From assembly GCF_002205845.1 (NCBI RefSeq), contig NZ_NISI01000006.1:372001-436000 (forward strand): a stretch of 64,000 nt of DNA, written 5' to 3'. Below the pieces are notes generated by a model. That model searched no databases and was not told the origin of the DNA. It saw nothing but the letters and a program-made list of their open reading frames with translations. The position numbers and the translations under genes are program-made. Positions 10,131-22,367 of this stretch are shown one piece after another (positions within the stretch are counted from its first letter, which is position 1; every line of letters starts with the position of its first letter). The DNA is from Roseateles puraquae. GTDB taxonomy: Bacteria; Pseudomonadota; Gammaproteobacteria; Burkholderiales; Burkholderiaceae_C.

Positions 10131-10814
10131 ATGCTGCTGAAGATCCCCCAGATCCTCGACGCGGATGGCGTCGCCCGTGCCCGCGCGCTGCTGGCTGCCG
10201 CGCCCTGGAGCGATGGCCGCAGCACCGCCGGCCGCCAGGCCGCGCAGGTCAAGAACAATGAACAGCTCAGCCCCGGCAGCGACCAGCATCGCGAACTGCA
10301 GGCCCTGGTGCTGCAGGCGCTGGACCGCCACCCGTTGTTCTTCTCGGCCACGCTGCCCAAGCGCGTGCTGCCGCCGCAGTTCAACCGCTATGGCGGCGCC
10401 ACCAACACCTACGGCAACCATGTCGACCAGGCGGTGCGCTACCTGCCCGGCGGCACGCAGCGGGTGCGCACCGACATCTCCTGCACCCTCTTCCTGAGCG
10501 ACCCCGCCGACTACGACGGCGGCGACCTCGTCATCGACACCACCTTCGGCGAGCAGCGCGTGAAGCTGGCCGCCGGCGACATGGTGGTCTACCCCGGCAC
10601 CAGCGTGCACCGCGTCGAGCCGGTCACGCGCGGCGCGCGCCTGGCCAGCTTCTTCTGGATCGAGAGCATGGTGCGCGGCGACGAGCAGCGCCGCCTGCTC
10701 TACGAGATGGACATGAGCCTCATGGCGCTGCGCACCGAACTGGGCGAGACGCCGGAGCTTGTTCAAATCACCGGCACGTATCACAACCTCCTGCGCATGT
10801 GGGCCGACACGTGA
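10131..10814 (+). CDS. piuC: PKHD-type Fe(II)/2-oxoglutarate hydroxylase PiuC (YbiX)
   Basis: 227 aa, the normal length. The iron triad is visible as H-x-D in [11 protein letters not shown] and the distal His in [12 protein letters not shown], with the 2-oxoglutarate-binding Arg in [14 protein letters not shown]. The family is Fur-regulated and sits next to TonB-dependent siderophore receptors; its substrate, possibly a siderophore, is unproven. It starts 25 bp after the receptor. Its TGA (10812-10814) overlaps the GTG of the following FMN enzyme. Confidence 0.93.
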   Translation: MLLKIPQILDADGVARARALLAAAPWSDGRSTAGRQAAQVKNNEQLSPGSDQHRELQALVLQALDRHPLFFSATLPKRVLPPQFNRYGGATNTYGNHVDQAVRYLPGGTQRVRTDISCTLFLSDPADYDGGDLVIDTTFGEQRVKLAAGDMVVYPGTSVHRVEPVTRGARLASFFWIESMVRGDEQRRLLYEMDMSLMALRTELGETPELVQITGTYHNLLRMWADT

Positions 10815-11941
10815 GCACCCCGCGCATCGAGTCCCTGCCCGAAGGCCTGGCGAATCTGGCCGACTTCGAGCCCGCGGCGCAGGCACGGGTCGACGCCCAG
10901 GCCTGGGCGTATCTGAACGGCGGCGCGGCGGACGAGATCACGCTGCGCGCCAACCGGGCGGCGTGGGACGCGATCCAGCTGCAGCCGCGCGTGCTGCGCG
11001 ACCTGGCCGGCGGCCACACCCGCGTGAACCTGCTCGGCCGCACGCTGCGCCACCCCATCCTGCTGGCGCCCATCGCCTACCAGCGGCTCTTTCATGCCGA
11101 TGGCGAGCTGGCCGTCGCGCATGCGGCGGCGGCCCAGGAGGCGGGACTCATCCTGAGCGCGCAGGCCAGCATCGACATGCAGGCCGTGGCCACGCCGATG
11201 CTCGCCGACGCCACCGCCGGGCCGCTGTGGTTCCAGCTCTACTGGCGCGACGACCGCGACTTCATGCGCGACCTGCTGCAGCGCGTGCAGGCCGCCGGCT
11301 TCCAGGCCCTGGTGCTGACGGTGGACGCGCCGGTGCACGGCGCCCGCGATCGGGAGCGCCGCGCGGGTTACCAGCTGCCAGACCACATCCGCGCCGTGAA
11401 CCTCGGCGGCCGCAAGAAGCCGCTGGACCTGCAGCCCGGCCAGAGCGTGCTGTTCGACGGCCTGATGCCGCGCGCGGCCACCTGGCGCGAGATCGACTGG
11501 CTGCGCGCGACCAGCCCCTTGCCGCTGTTGCTCAAGGGCGTGACCCACATCGGCGATGCCCGCGAGGCCCTGGACCGCGGCGTGACGGGCTTCATCGTGT
11601 CCAACCACGGCGGCCGCGCCCTCGACACCCTGCCGCCCACCGCCGCGCTGCTGCCGCCGCTGCGTGCGGCCCTGGGGCCCGAGGTGCCGCTGCTGGTCGA
11701 CGGCGGCATCCGCCGCGGCACCGATGTGCTCAAGGCCATGGCCCTGGGCGCCGACGCCGTGCTGCTGGGCCGCCCCTACGTGCATGCGCTGGCCGCCAGC
11801 GGCGCGCTCGGCGTGGCGCATGCGCTGCGACTGCTGCGCGACGAACTCGAGATCGCCATGGCGCTCTCCGGCTGCAAGACCCTCGCCGAGGCCAGCCCCG
11901 AACTGCTCTGGCCCGGCTCCTTTCCTGCCTACTTCCGTTGA
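10811..11941 (+). CDS. FMN-dependent alpha-hydroxy-acid dehydrogenase/oxidase
   Basis: 376 aa, lactate dehydrogenase (LldD)/glycolate oxidase family. Active-site elements are visible: [12 protein letters not shown] (Tyr), [15 protein letters not shown], the catalytic His-Arg region [14 protein letters not shown], and the FMN phosphate loop [27 protein letters not shown]. It oxidises a 2-hydroxy acid to a 2-oxo acid. The GTG at 10811 overlaps the piuC stop by 4 bases; an ATG four codons earlier (10799) is also in frame. Placement inside an iron-uptake operon is unusual and suggests it may act on a hydroxy-acid siderophore product or supply a keto acid. That role is inference. Confidence 0.9.
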   Translation: MSTPRIESLPEGLANLADFEPAAQARVDAQAWAYLNGGAADEITLRANRAAWDAIQLQPRVLRDLAGGHTRVNLLGRTLRHPILLAPIAYQRLFHADGELAVAHAAAAQEAGLILSAQASIDMQAVATPMLADATAGPLWFQLYWRDDRDFMRDLLQRVQAAGFQALVLTVDAPVHGARDRERRAGYQLPDHIRAVNLGGRKKPLDLQPGQSVLFDGLMPRAATWREIDWLRATSPLPLLLKGVTHIGDAREALDRGVTGFIVSNHGGRALDTLPPTAALLPPLRAALGPEVPLLVDGGIRRGTDVLKAMALGADAVLLGRPYVHALAASGALGVAHALRLLRDELEIAMALSGCKTLAEASPELLWPGSFPAYFR

Positions 11942-11951
11942 AGGACTTTCC

Positions 11952-12242
11952 ATGAAGCACCTCCTCGCCCTCGCCCTGGCGCTCAGCGCCACCGCCGCCT
12001 TCGCGCACGGCAACGTCTCCTGCCCGGCCATGCCCAAGGAAGAGAAGAAGCCGCAGATGGAGCTGCAGAAGAAGCTCGAAACCGAAGGCTGGAAGGTCCG
12101 CAAGGTCCAGAACTACAACGGCTGCTACGAGGTCTATGGCTTCGACGCCCAAGGCAAGAAGGCCGAGGTCTTCTTCAACCCCAAGACCTTCGAGCGCGTC
12201 TACCCTGAAGGCGAACAGCCGGCTGCCCAAGCCGCGAAGTAA
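11952..12242 (+). CDS. secreted PepSY-domain protein
   Basis: 96 aa with a signal peptide (MKHLLALALALSATAAFAHG) and a single PepSY-type domain (about 38-85: LQKKLETEGWKVRKVQNYNG ... CYEVYGFDAQGKKAEVFFNP). Two cysteines could form a disulfide in the periplasm. Small PepSY proteins of this kind often stand next to cytochrome b561 genes, as here (3 bp gap), and may interact with or regulate the membrane oxidoreductase. It follows the FMN enzyme by 10 bp. Confidence 0.85.
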   Translation: MKHLLALALALSATAAFAHGNVSCPAMPKEEKKPQMELQKKLETEGWKVRKVQNYNGCYEVYGFDAQGKKAEVFFNPKTFERVYPEGEQPAAQAAK

Positions 12243-12245
12243 GCG

Positions 12246-12791
12246 ATGCGCATCCGCGTCTGGGACGCGCTGGTGCGTGTTCTGCACTGGACGCTGGCCG
12301 CCGCCGTGGCCACCGGCCTGATCAGCGGCCACTGGCCACCCAGCCATTTCGACGACTGGCATCACACCGCCGGCTACGTCGCCGCTGCGGCCGTGGTGCT
12401 GCGGCTGGTCTGGGGCATTCGCGGCAGCCGCTATGCGCGCCTGTCGCAGTTCGTGCGCAGCCCTCGCCAGGTGCTGGCCTATGCCCGCGCGCTGCGCGCC
12501 GGAGACGAGCCGCGCTACATCGGCCACAACCCGCTCGGGGGCTGGATGGTGCTCGCCCTGTGGGCCACCGCTGCGGCGCTGGCGCTCACCGGCTGGCTCT
12601 ACACGACCGATTGGCTGTGGGGTTATGAGTGGCTGTCGGACCTGCACGCAGGCTTGGCCTGGGCCATCGTGGCCCTCGTCACGGCTCATCTTGGCGGGGT
12701 CGCGATGACGAGCTGGCGGCATCGCGAGAACCTCGTCGGCGCGATGTTCAGCGGCGCCAAACGCGCGCCTCAGCCCGGAGATATCGACTGA
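12246..12791 (+). CDS. cytochrome b561 family membrane protein
   Basis: 181 aa with four transmembrane helices. Candidate haem ligands sit in VLHWTLAA, FDDWHHTAGY, LSDLHAGLAW and VTAHLGG, the usual pattern of the b561/NiFe-hydrogenase cytochrome b fold. It carries electrons across or within the inner membrane. Together with the PepSY protein and the iron receptor operon it could serve as a ferric or ferrisiderophore reductase component; that is inference from position. It is the last gene of the operon starting at tonB. Confidence 0.88.
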   Translation: MRIRVWDALVRVLHWTLAAAVATGLISGHWPPSHFDDWHHTAGYVAAAAVVLRLVWGIRGSRYARLSQFVRSPRQVLAYARALRAGDEPRYIGHNPLGGWMVLALWATAAALALTGWLYTTDWLWGYEWLSDLHAGLAWAIVALVTAHLGGVAMTSWRHRENLVGAMFSGAKRAPQPGDID

Positions 12792-12856
12792 GTCGAGCCC
12801 CGCGCGCCGCGCACGCCATGCATGCCTCGAGGCCGCTCAGAGGCCCCGAATGATGC

Positions 12857-12877
12857 GGCCTCGCGACATGCGAGGCC
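12857..12877. other. perfect 8-bp hairpin after the iron operon
   Basis: GGCCTCGC (12857-12864) and GCGAGGCC (12870-12877) enclose GACAT. There is no following T-run, so it is at best a weak terminator or an RNA 3' end. It stands in the 256-bp gap before the SWIB gene, where I see no gene. Confidence 0.5.
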
Positions 12878-13047
12878 TCAAAGGTCCGATTTCATGGGCC
12901 TGTGCGGGTCATCCCCTCTATGAAAGCCTTCTTTTTCCCCAGGGAGCGCAGTACCATCGCCGACGCAGGGTGCTAGAGAGTATTGAAGGCTTACGCGGCC
13001 TTCACCCGGACCCGGCACATCAACAACTTTTGATGGAGTGAATCGAC

Positions 13048-13497
13048 ATGGCAACTGCGACTAAGAAGGCCGCGCCCGCGAAGAAGGCCGCCCCGGCCAA
13101 GACAGCGGCAAAGAAGGCCGCTCCGGCCAAGAAGGCGGCAGCGCCTGCAAAGGCCCCGGCCGCCAAGAAGGCAGCACCGGCCAAGAAGGCCGCCACGCCC
13201 GCCAAGAAGGCTGCGCCGGCCAAGAAGGCCGCTGCTCCCGCCAAGAAGCGCACCCCCAACGCCGCCTTCATGAAGGCCCTGACCCCCTCTGCTGCCCTGG
13301 CAGCCATCGTCGGCTCGGCTCCGCTGCCGCGCACCGACGTGACCAAGAAGGTCTGGGAATACATCAAGAAGAACAAGCTGCAGGACGAGCTGCAAAAGCG
13401 CGTCATCAACGCCGACGCCAAGCTGAAGGAGATCTTCGGCAAGGCCAAGGCCGACATGTTCGAGATGACCAAGCTGATCAACAGCCACCTGAAGTGA
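13048..13497 (+). CDS. histone-H1-like Lys/Ala-rich tail fused to a SWIB/MDM2 domain
   Basis: 149 aa in two parts. Residues 1-67 are almost only Ala, Lys and Pro, in repeated KKAAPAKKAA units like the C-terminal tails of eukaryotic H1 and bacterial histone-like proteins. Residues 72-149 form a SWIB/MDM2 fold (LTPSAALAAIVGSAPLPRTD ... KKVWEYIKKNKLQD ... FEMTKLINSHL). The tail should bind DNA through charge; the SWIB domain is a protein-interaction fold of chromatin-remodelling factors also seen in chlamydial topoisomerase. Likely a nucleoid protein. An intrinsic terminator follows 33 bp after the stop, so it is monocistronic. Confidence 0.88.
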   Translation: MATATKKAAPAKKAAPAKTAAKKAAPAKKAAAPAKAPAAKKAAPAKKAATPAKKAAPAKKAAAPAKKRTPNAAFMKALTPSAALAAIVGSAPLPRTDVTKKVWEYIKKNKLQDELQKRVINADAKLKEIFGKAKADMFEMTKLINSHLK

Positions 13498-13530
13498 TGC
13501 GGCGCCGCGCAAGCGGCCTGCGAGAAGCGA

Positions 13531-13554
13531 AGCCCGGCTCTGCCGGGCTTTTTT
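13531..13554 (+). terminator. intrinsic terminator after the SWIB gene
   Basis: AGCCCGGC (13531-13538), loop TCT, GCCGGGCT (13542-13549), followed by a T-run to 13554. A perfect 8-bp GC-rich stem plus U-tract on the + strand. The next gene is convergent. Confidence 0.9.
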
Positions 13555-13585
13555 ATTGCCCGCTCGTCGGCGAGCGGGATGGCGT

Positions 13586-13978
13586 TCAGCCGATCAGCCG
13601 CTGCAGCGCAGCCTGGAGCTTGGGCACATCGATGGGCTTGAGCCAGTAGTCGTCGAAACCGGCCTCGCGCGCGGCACGCACCACGCTGCCGGGGTCGTCG
13701 GCCGACAGGGCCACCCAGCGCAGACCTTGCAGCGCGGGCGCCAGGGCCGCGTCGGCACGCGCGTGGGTGATGAGCTCCAGGCCGGTCATGTCGGGCAGGT
13801 GCATGTCCACCAGGGCCAGCATGGGCCGGCACTCCGCCAGAGCGGCCAGGGCCTCGGCACCGGTTTCGGCGCAGCGCAAGGCCCAGCCGGGCAACAGGCG
13901 AAAAACCTCTTCCATCAGGATGAGGTGGATGCGGTCGTCTTCGACGTAGAGCACCAGCGGTGCGGCACGTTCTGGCAT
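13586..13978 (-). CDS. stand-alone response-regulator receiver protein
   Basis: 130 aa consisting of one CheY-like receiver domain: acidic pair in YVEDDRIH, phospho-acceptor Asp in ALVDMHLPDMTG, Ser in VALSADDP, and Lys in YWLKPIDVP. There is no output domain, so it must signal by protein contact. I start at the ATG at 13978 (MPERAAPLVLYVEDD); upstream extension would only add a non-conserved segment. No cognate kinase is adjacent. Confidence 0.87.
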   Translation of the reverse strand: MPERAAPLVLYVEDDRIHLILMEEVFRLLPGWALRCAETGAEALAALAECRPMLALVDMHLPDMTGLELITHARADAALAPALQGLRWVALSADDPGSVVRAAREAGFDDYWLKPIDVPKLQAALQRLIG

Positions 13979-14141
13979 GGCGGGATCAGGGTACTGCGGA
14001 TGGGCCGCCGGCACGATAGCAGCAAGCCCTGGCGGCAAGACCTGGCCCGGCGACGGCTGGTTCACGCAGCGCGCGTGATTTATCTCACCCGCAACCACCC
14101 CCCTCTTCGCGGGAGGGCGTCCCCAACATCGGTTGATTCCT

Positions 14142-14155
14142 CCCTAGTATTAGGG
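14142..14155. promoter_or_regulatory. palindrome upstream of the MHFG PEP-CTERM gene
   Basis: CCCTA-GTAT-TAGGG, a perfect 5-bp inverted repeat in the 227-bp divergent region, 50 bp before the ATG at 14206. It resembles the short dyads bound by LuxR/NarL-type regulators. No binding protein is identified. Confidence 0.4.
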
Positions 14156-14205
14156 ACATGGCGCCCCCTCCCGGGCGCCATGTTTTTGGATCGCCCGGAC
14201 TGCCC

Positions 14206-15006
14206 ATGTCGTTGCTCGCCACGTTTGCCCTTGCTGTATCCGCCGGTGCCACGCTGCCCCAGTGCAGCTGGGACCGTCCCGGCGTCAACCCCTTCATGGG
14301 TGACGTCGTCGCGGCCGTCGACCGCTACGCCGACATCCCCGTCGCCACGCGCCAGAAGCTCAAGGCCCGCATGAAGGCGCGCAGCTATGACGACATCGCC
14401 CTCATCGAGCGCGACCGCATCCAGGGCCAGGCGGCCTATGCGCCGGAGATCCGCGACATGCATTTCGGCCCCGGTGCCGTCTGCCGCACCGTGACCCGCA
14501 GCAAGTGGACCGCGACCACGCAAGAGCGCGGCCTCGTCTACTGCGAGGACGGCCAGTGCATCCTCGTGCCCACCGTCTGCCGCAATGTGAGCCGCATCCG
14601 CCGGCTGGACAAGCCCGTGGCCGTGGCCCCGGCCCAGGCCACCAACGTCGTCTCATCCACGCGCGCCAGCGAGGACACCGCACCGCTGGAGTTCGACCCG
14701 CCGGCCGCCGGCCCGATGGCGGCGCCCGAGACCTTCGCCTCGGCCTCGGGTGTGCCCGCGCTGAGCAGCACGCCTGCTGGCAGCAGCTTCAGCCTGCCGG
14801 GCGGCACGGCCCCCACGCCCGCCACGGTACCCAGCCCGGGGCCGGGCGTGAACCTCGGCATGCCGTCGCTGCCGCCGGGCCGCGTCTCCACCGCGGAAGG
14901 CCCGCTGCCAGGCGACCCGGTGCCGGCCGTGCCCGAGCCGGGCACCTGGGCCATGATTGCCCTGGGCCTGCTGGTGGTGATGTTCCGCGCGCGCCAGCGG
15001 CGCTGA
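14206..15006 (+). CDS. MHFG-type PEP-CTERM sorting protein
   Basis: 266 aa. It has an N-terminal signal segment (MSLLATFALAVSAGA), a conserved N-domain with the tetrapeptide MHFG in EIRDMHFGPGAVC and several cysteines, and a long Pro/Ser/Ala linker. The C-terminus is a classical PEP-CTERM tail: VPEPGTWAMIALGLLVVMF then Arg-rich RARQRR. Such tails are cut by an EpsH/XrtA exosortase and belong to exopolysaccharide-producing beta- and gammaproteobacteria. I choose the ATG at 14206 over 14158 because it places the hydrophobic segment at the N-terminus. No exosortase is in the window. The gene converges on uvrA with an 11-bp gap. Confidence 0.87.
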   Translation: MSLLATFALAVSAGATLPQCSWDRPGVNPFMGDVVAAVDRYADIPVATRQKLKARMKARSYDDIALIERDRIQGQAAYAPEIRDMHFGPGAVCRTVTRSKWTATTQERGLVYCEDGQCILVPTVCRNVSRIRRLDKPVAVAPAQATNVVSSTRASEDTAPLEFDPPAAGPMAAPETFASASGVPALSSTPAGSSFSLPGGTAPTPATVPSPGPGVNLGMPSLPPGRVSTAEGPLPGDPVPAVPEPGTWAMIALGLLVVMFRARQRR

Positions 15007-15017
15007 TCAGCGCCTGA

Positions 15018-17912
<2,895 letters not shown>

Positions 17913-17985
17913 GGCAGTTTTCACAAGCGAACCGGCCATGATAGGCCGCCACAATGTTCCGGTCTCCACGACCGCCCTTGTGTGC

Positions 17986-19983
17986 ATGAAGAACTGCCTG
18001 GCTGCCGCCGCACTTGCACTGACCGCCGCACTCGGGCCCGCCCCTGCGGCAGCCGCCGCGGAGGCGCCACCCAGCGCCACGGCCTTCTTCAAACGCGCCG
18101 CCGTGCGCGCCCCCAAGCTCAGCCCGAGCGGCCGCTATCTCGCCATCCAGGCGGCCGGCAAGGACGACCGGATGTGGCTGGCCGTGCTCGACCTGCAGAC
18201 CCTGGCCCCGCCGAAGTTCATCGCCGGCTTCCATGACGCCGACATCGCCCACCACCACTGGATCAGCGAAGACCGCCTGGTGTTCGACGTGTCCGACTCG
18301 CCCGACGGCACCACCCGCGTCGCCGGCCAGGGCCTGTGGGCCATCGACCGCGATGGCAGCCAGTTGCGCCAGCTGATCAAGACCGACAAGCCCTTCGTCA
18401 CGGGCGCCACGCTGATCGCCGACCGGCGCCTGGAGGTGAACTGGGTGCTGCACAGCGTGCCGCCCGGGCTGGACGGTGCCGAGGTCATCGTCGCCCGCCG
18501 GCCCTGGATGAACGAGCGGGGCGCCGGCCTGCAGCTGGCGCGGCTGGACACCCGAACCGGCCTGACGCGCACGCTGAGCGAGGGCATCCCGGACAACAGC
18601 TGGGGCTGGGTGCTCGACTGGCGCGGCGAGCCGCGCATCATCGACACGCTCAAGGACGGCCGCAGCCGCCTGTACCGGCGCGATGACGCCGGCCGCTGGC
18701 AGCCCTGGTTCGAGGACGACCCGCAGGCCCGCCAGCACCCGGTGCCCGTCTGGCTCGGGCCGGACGGCCAGATGCTGGGCCAGCAGAGCGCGGGCGGCTA
18801 CACGGCGCTGTTCCGCCTCGACCCCGAGACCGGCCGCGCCGAGGCCCAGCCCCTCGTCTCCACGCCCGGCTACGACTTCACCGGCCAGCTGATCACCGAA
18901 CCCGGCACCGGCCGGCTGCTGGGCGTGCGCTACGAGACCGACGCGCCCGGCACCGCCTGGCTCGACAAGACCATGCGCGAGCACCAGGCCGCCATCGACG
19001 CCCGGCTGCCGGGCAGCGTCAACCTCATCGAATGCCTGCGCTGCGTGGCGGCCAGCCACCTGATCGTCACCTCGCTGTCTGACCAGCGCCCGCCGCTGTA
19101 CTTCCTGTACGCCACGGCCGACCGGCAGCTCCAGCCGCTGGCCGGCAGCCGGCCCGACCTGCCCGTGGCCGCCATGGGCCAGCGCGACTACCACCGCGTC
19201 AAGGCCCGCGACGGCCTGGCGCTGCCGGTGCTCGTCACCCAGCCAGCCGGCGGCCTCAAGGGCCCCGCGCCCACGGTCGTCCTGGTGCACGGCGGCCCCT
19301 ATGTGCGCGGCACCCACTGGTCGTGGGAGCGCGACGCCCAGTTCCTGGCCAGCCGCGGTTACCTGGTGCTGGAACCGGAGTTCCGCGGCAGCACCGGCTA
19401 CGGCTTCGCGCACTTCCGCGCCGGCTGGAAGCAATGGGGCCTGGCCATGCAGGACGACCTCGCCGACACCCTCGCCTGGGCCGTGAAGCAAGGCTGGGCC
19501 GACCCCCAGCGCGCCTGCATCATGGGCGCCAGCTACGGCGGCTATGCCGCGCTGATGGGCGCGATCACCCAAGCCGACCTCTTCAAGTGCGCGGTCAACT
19601 GGGTCGGGGTCACCGACATCGGCCTGATGAGCAGCATCAGCTGGAGCGACATGAGCGACGAGTGGAAGGACTACGGCATGAAGCGCCTGGTGGCCGACCC
19701 CGACGCGGATGCCGCCCAGATCAAAGCCACGTCGCCGCTGCGCCGCGCCAGCGAGATCCGCCTGCCGCTGCTGATGGCCTACGGCGGCGAAGACCGCCGC
19801 GTGCCGCTGAAGCACGGCACCGAAATGAAGGCCGCGCTGCGCGCCGACCAGCCGCTGGAATGGGTGGTCTACCCCGACGAAGGCCACGGCTGGTTCAACC
19901 TGAAGACGAACCAGGATTTCTGGGGCCGGGTCGAGCGATTCCTGGCCCGCCACATCGGCCCTGCCACAGCCCCCACGCCATGA
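17986..19983 (+). CDS. secreted S9-family prolyl-oligopeptidase-like peptidase (copy 1)
   Basis: 665 aa with a signal peptide ([25 protein letters not shown]). A beta-propeller region is followed by an alpha/beta-hydrolase domain. The catalytic triad reads Ser in [12 protein letters not shown], Asp in [11 protein letters not shown] and His in YPDEGHGWF; the oxyanion segment is [16 protein letters not shown] pair lies in the propeller. Probably periplasmic or secreted, cleaving peptides such as X-Pro or acylated N-termini. Its stop overlaps the start of copy 2 by 4 bases, so the two are translated together. Confidence 0.9.
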   Translation: MKNCLAAAALALTAALGPAPAAAAAEAPPSATAFFKRAAVRAPKLSPSGRYLAIQAAGKDDRMWLAVLDLQTLAPPKFIAGFHDADIAHHHWISEDRLVFDVSDSPDGTTRVAGQGLWAIDRDGSQLRQLIKTDKPFVTGATLIADRRLEVNWVLHSVPPGLDGAEVIVARRPWMNERGAGLQLARLDTRTGLTRTLSEGIPDNSWGWVLDWRGEPRIIDTLKDGRSRLYRRDDAGRWQPWFEDDPQARQHPVPVWLGPDGQMLGQQSAGGYTALFRLDPETGRAEAQPLVSTPGYDFTGQLITEPGTGRLLGVRYETDAPGTAWLDKTMREHQAAIDARLPGSVNLIECLRCVAASHLIVTSLSDQRPPLYFLYATADRQLQPLAGSRPDLPVAAMGQRDYHRVKARDGLALPVLVTQPAGGLKGPAPTVVLVHGGPYVRGTHWSWERDAQFLASRGYLVLEPEFRGSTGYGFAHFRAGWKQWGLAMQDDLADTLAWAVKQGWADPQRACIMGASYGGYAALMGAITQADLFKCAVNWVGVTDIGLMSSISWSDMSDEWKDYGMKRLVADPDADAAQIKATSPLRRASEIRLPLLMAYGGEDRRVPLKHGTEMKAALRADQPLEWVVYPDEGHGWFNLKTNQDFWGRVERFLARHIGPATAPTP

Positions 19984-21947
19984 AGACACTCGCCACGCTC
20001 GCACGCTCCCTCTGCCTGCTGCTGGTCGCCAAGGCCGCCCACGCCGCGCCGCCCAGCATTGAAGACTTCCAACGCCCGCCGGCCTTCTCGGGGCCGGTGC
20101 TGTCGCCGGACGGCCGACACATCGCGGCCATCGTCAACCCCGACGGCAAGACCACCGCGCTGGCCGTCATCGCGACCGACAAGCCCGACGAGGCCACGCC
20201 GCTGAAAGCCTTCGGCCAGGCCGACATCCGCAGCGTCTACTGGATCGACAACGAGCGCCTGGCCTTCACCGTGCGGCCGCGGGTGGACGGCGAAGGCCGG
20301 GCCATCGGCGCCGGACTCTGGACGCTCGACCGCAACGGCGGCAACCTGCGCCAGTGGGTCAACCCCACCACCCGTGGCAGCGGAGAAAACACGCCCCAGG
20401 CCAAGCGCGCACTGGATGCCAATTGGAGCCTCTTCCAGGCCCCGGACGTGGCCCGCCCGGGCGAACTGGTGCTGCGCCATTACGTCGGCAACGGCCGGGG
20501 TGAGCTGAGCTACGTCGAGCTCGCCCGCCTCAATCCGGCCACCGGCGAGCGCCAGCTGCTGACCGAAGGCGCGCCAGACCATGTCATGAACTGGGTGCTG
20601 GATGCTGCCGGAAATCCCGCCTTCGCCTTCAGCACGAATGGCCGCGGCGGCAGCGTCGTGCATTGGCGCACGCCCGAACGCCGCTGGGCGGTCTGGCATG
20701 AAGTTGCCAGCGGCGAGCCCAACCGGCGCCCACTGGCCATCGACCGCGCCGGCCGGCTCTATCTGCTCGTGAACGAGAACGGCCGCATGGCCCTGCACCG
20801 GTCGGACAGCCTCGCGCCCGACGCGCCGACCACCCGGCTGGTGGGCTCCAATGTCTACAGCGTCTGGCCCCAGTTGCTGCGCGATGCCGACGACGATGAC
20901 CTGATCGGCGTGCAGTTCGAAGCCGATGTGCCGCAAACCGCCTGGTTTGCCCCAGCGCTGGCTGCCGCGCAGGCCGAGATCGACCGCCGCCTGCCCGGCG
21001 CGGCCAATCTGATCAGCTGCCAGCGCTGCCTGGCGGTGCCCACGGTGCTGGTCACGTCCTTCAGCGACCGCCGGCCGGTGCGCTACTTCCTGTTCAACCG
21101 CGAGACCGGCCAGCTGACCGGCCTGGCGTCGTCCATGCCCTGGATGCCCGAGGGCCGCCCGCGCCAGGTGGCCCGCACGGCGGCCCGCGACGGCCTGCGC
21201 CTGCCGCTCGTCATCACCCACCCGGCGCTGCCCGCACCGGGGCCGGCGCCGACCGTGCTGCTGGTACACGGCGGCCCCTGGGTGCGCGGCAACTTCTGGG
21301 AATGGCAGGCAGAGCCGCAGTTCTATGCTTCGCGCGGCTACCTGGTGCTGGAGGCTGACTTCCGCGGCAGCGCAGGCTACGGCGTTCGGCACCTGCGGGC
21401 TGGCGACAAGCAGTGGGGCTTGAAGATGCAGGACGACCTCGACGACGCCGTCGACTGGGCGGTCAAGCAGGGCCTGACCGACCCCAAGCGGGTGTGCATC
21501 GTCGGCGCCAGCTACGGCGGCTATGCCGCGCTGATGGGGCTTTCGCGTGGCCGCGTGGCCTGCGCCGTCGCGGGCCTGGCGCCCACCGACCTGACCAAGC
21601 TGACGTCCCGCCACTGGGCCGACTTTGGCCAGGAGAGCCTGACCTACAGCCTGCCGCGTTACCTGGGCGACCCGGTGGCCGATGTGGCGCTGCTCAAGGC
21701 CAACTCTCCCATTCAACTCGTCGACCAGCTACAGGGCCCGCTGTTGATGCTCTACGGCGCCCTCGACACCCGCGTGCCGCTGGCCCACGGCACCGAGCTG
21801 CGCGACGCCCTCACCGCTGCCGGGCGCCCGCCGGAATTCGTCGCCTACCCCAACGAGGGCCACGGCTTCTACAAGTGGGAGCACCGGCAGGACGCCTGGC
21901 GCCGCACGGAGGCCTTCCTGGCGCGGTATCTCGCCCCGCGCGACTGA
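19980..21947 (+). CDS. secreted S9-family prolyl-oligopeptidase-like peptidase (copy 2)
   Basis: 655 aa, clearly paralogous to the gene before it over its whole length: same signal-peptide/propeller/hydrolase order, and CQRC in place of CLRC. Catalytic residues are intact: [12 protein letters not shown] (Ser), [11 protein letters not shown] (Asp) and YPNEGHGFY (His). The ATG at 19980 lies inside the stop of copy 1 (ATGA overlap). A tandem duplication with intact active sites suggests divergent peptide preference rather than redundancy. Confidence 0.9.
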   Translation: MKTLATLARSLCLLLVAKAAHAAPPSIEDFQRPPAFSGPVLSPDGRHIAAIVNPDGKTTALAVIATDKPDEATPLKAFGQADIRSVYWIDNERLAFTVRPRVDGEGRAIGAGLWTLDRNGGNLRQWVNPTTRGSGENTPQAKRALDANWSLFQAPDVARPGELVLRHYVGNGRGELSYVELARLNPATGERQLLTEGAPDHVMNWVLDAAGNPAFAFSTNGRGGSVVHWRTPERRWAVWHEVASGEPNRRPLAIDRAGRLYLLVNENGRMALHRSDSLAPDAPTTRLVGSNVYSVWPQLLRDADDDDLIGVQFEADVPQTAWFAPALAAAQAEIDRRLPGAANLISCQRCLAVPTVLVTSFSDRRPVRYFLFNRETGQLTGLASSMPWMPEGRPRQVARTAARDGLRLPLVITHPALPAPGPAPTVLLVHGGPWVRGNFWEWQAEPQFYASRGYLVLEADFRGSAGYGVRHLRAGDKQWGLKMQDDLDDAVDWAVKQGLTDPKRVCIVGASYGGYAALMGLSRGRVACAVAGLAPTDLTKLTSRHWADFGQESLTYSLPRYLGDPVADVALLKANSPIQLVDQLQGPLLMLYGALDTRVPLAHGTELRDALTAAGRPPEFVAYPNEGHGFYKWEHRQDAWRRTEAFLARYLAPRD

Positions 21948-21956
21948 CCGTTCATC

Positions 21957-21984
21957 GCGGGCGCCTGCAGCTCACGGCGCCCGC
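21957..21984. other. perfect 9-bp hairpin after the S9 peptidase operon
   Basis: GCGGGCGCC (21957-21965) and GGCGCCCGC (21976-21984) around a 10-nt loop, 9 bp after the stop of copy 2. No T-run follows. It probably stabilises or ends the peptidase mRNA. Confidence 0.55.
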
Positions 21985-22086
21985 CCGGCGGTTCATCGCA
22001 GCGCCGTGGCGGCGCGGGCATCGGTTGCCGAAACTGCTTCCATCGACACAGCAATTCCGCTGATCGAACCCCCGAAAGGAAGCACC

Positions 22087-22329
22087 ATGAAAGCCACCGT
22101 CCTGATCCAAGCCGCCGCCGTCGCCGCCTTCGCGTTCACCGCCTTCGCCGCCAGCGCCGCCCCGCAAGAAGTCCAGAAGCTGCCGCGCGTCGTCATCACC
22201 GGCAAGTCCACCCAGGCCGTCGCTCAGGTGCAACAGCTGCCGCGCGTCGTGGTGACCGGTTACGCCGTGCGCGACGTCGCCCAGGTCGAGCAACTGCCCC
22301 GCGTCACCGTCACCGCCCGCCGCGCCTGA
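22087..22329 (+). CDS. small secreted protein with three TonB-box-like repeats
   Basis: 80 aa: a signal peptide (about 1-25, ending ASAAP), then three copies of a V-x-x-L-P-R-V-x-[VI]-T-[GA] unit at residues 29-39, 48-58 and 67-77, spaced exactly 19 residues apart. The unit resembles the L-P-x-V-x-V-T-[AG] stretch at the mature N-terminus of many TonB-dependent receptors, which includes the TonB box. There is nothing else in the protein, no barrel and no plug. AGGA precedes the ATG at 22087 by 8 bases. A related 94-aa gene lies at 35291. I do not recognise a named family. A TonB-binding role is inference. Confidence 0.75.
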   Translation: MKATVLIQAAAVAAFAFTAFAASAAPQEVQKLPRVVITGKSTQAVAQVQQLPRVVVTGYAVRDVAQVEQLPRVTVTARRA

Positions 22330-22367
22330 GCCTCGATCTGACGATGCGGACCCCGAAAAACACCCGA

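Noticed and set aside
12792-13047. Small gene in the gap before the SWIB gene
   Set aside because: Short frames there lack ribosome sites and any recognisable protein; only a hairpin was kept.
13066-13250. Simple-sequence expansion artefact in the SWIB gene
   Set aside because: Codons for the Lys/Ala repeats vary, and the frame continues into a full SWIB domain with a ribosome site and terminator, so it is a true gene.
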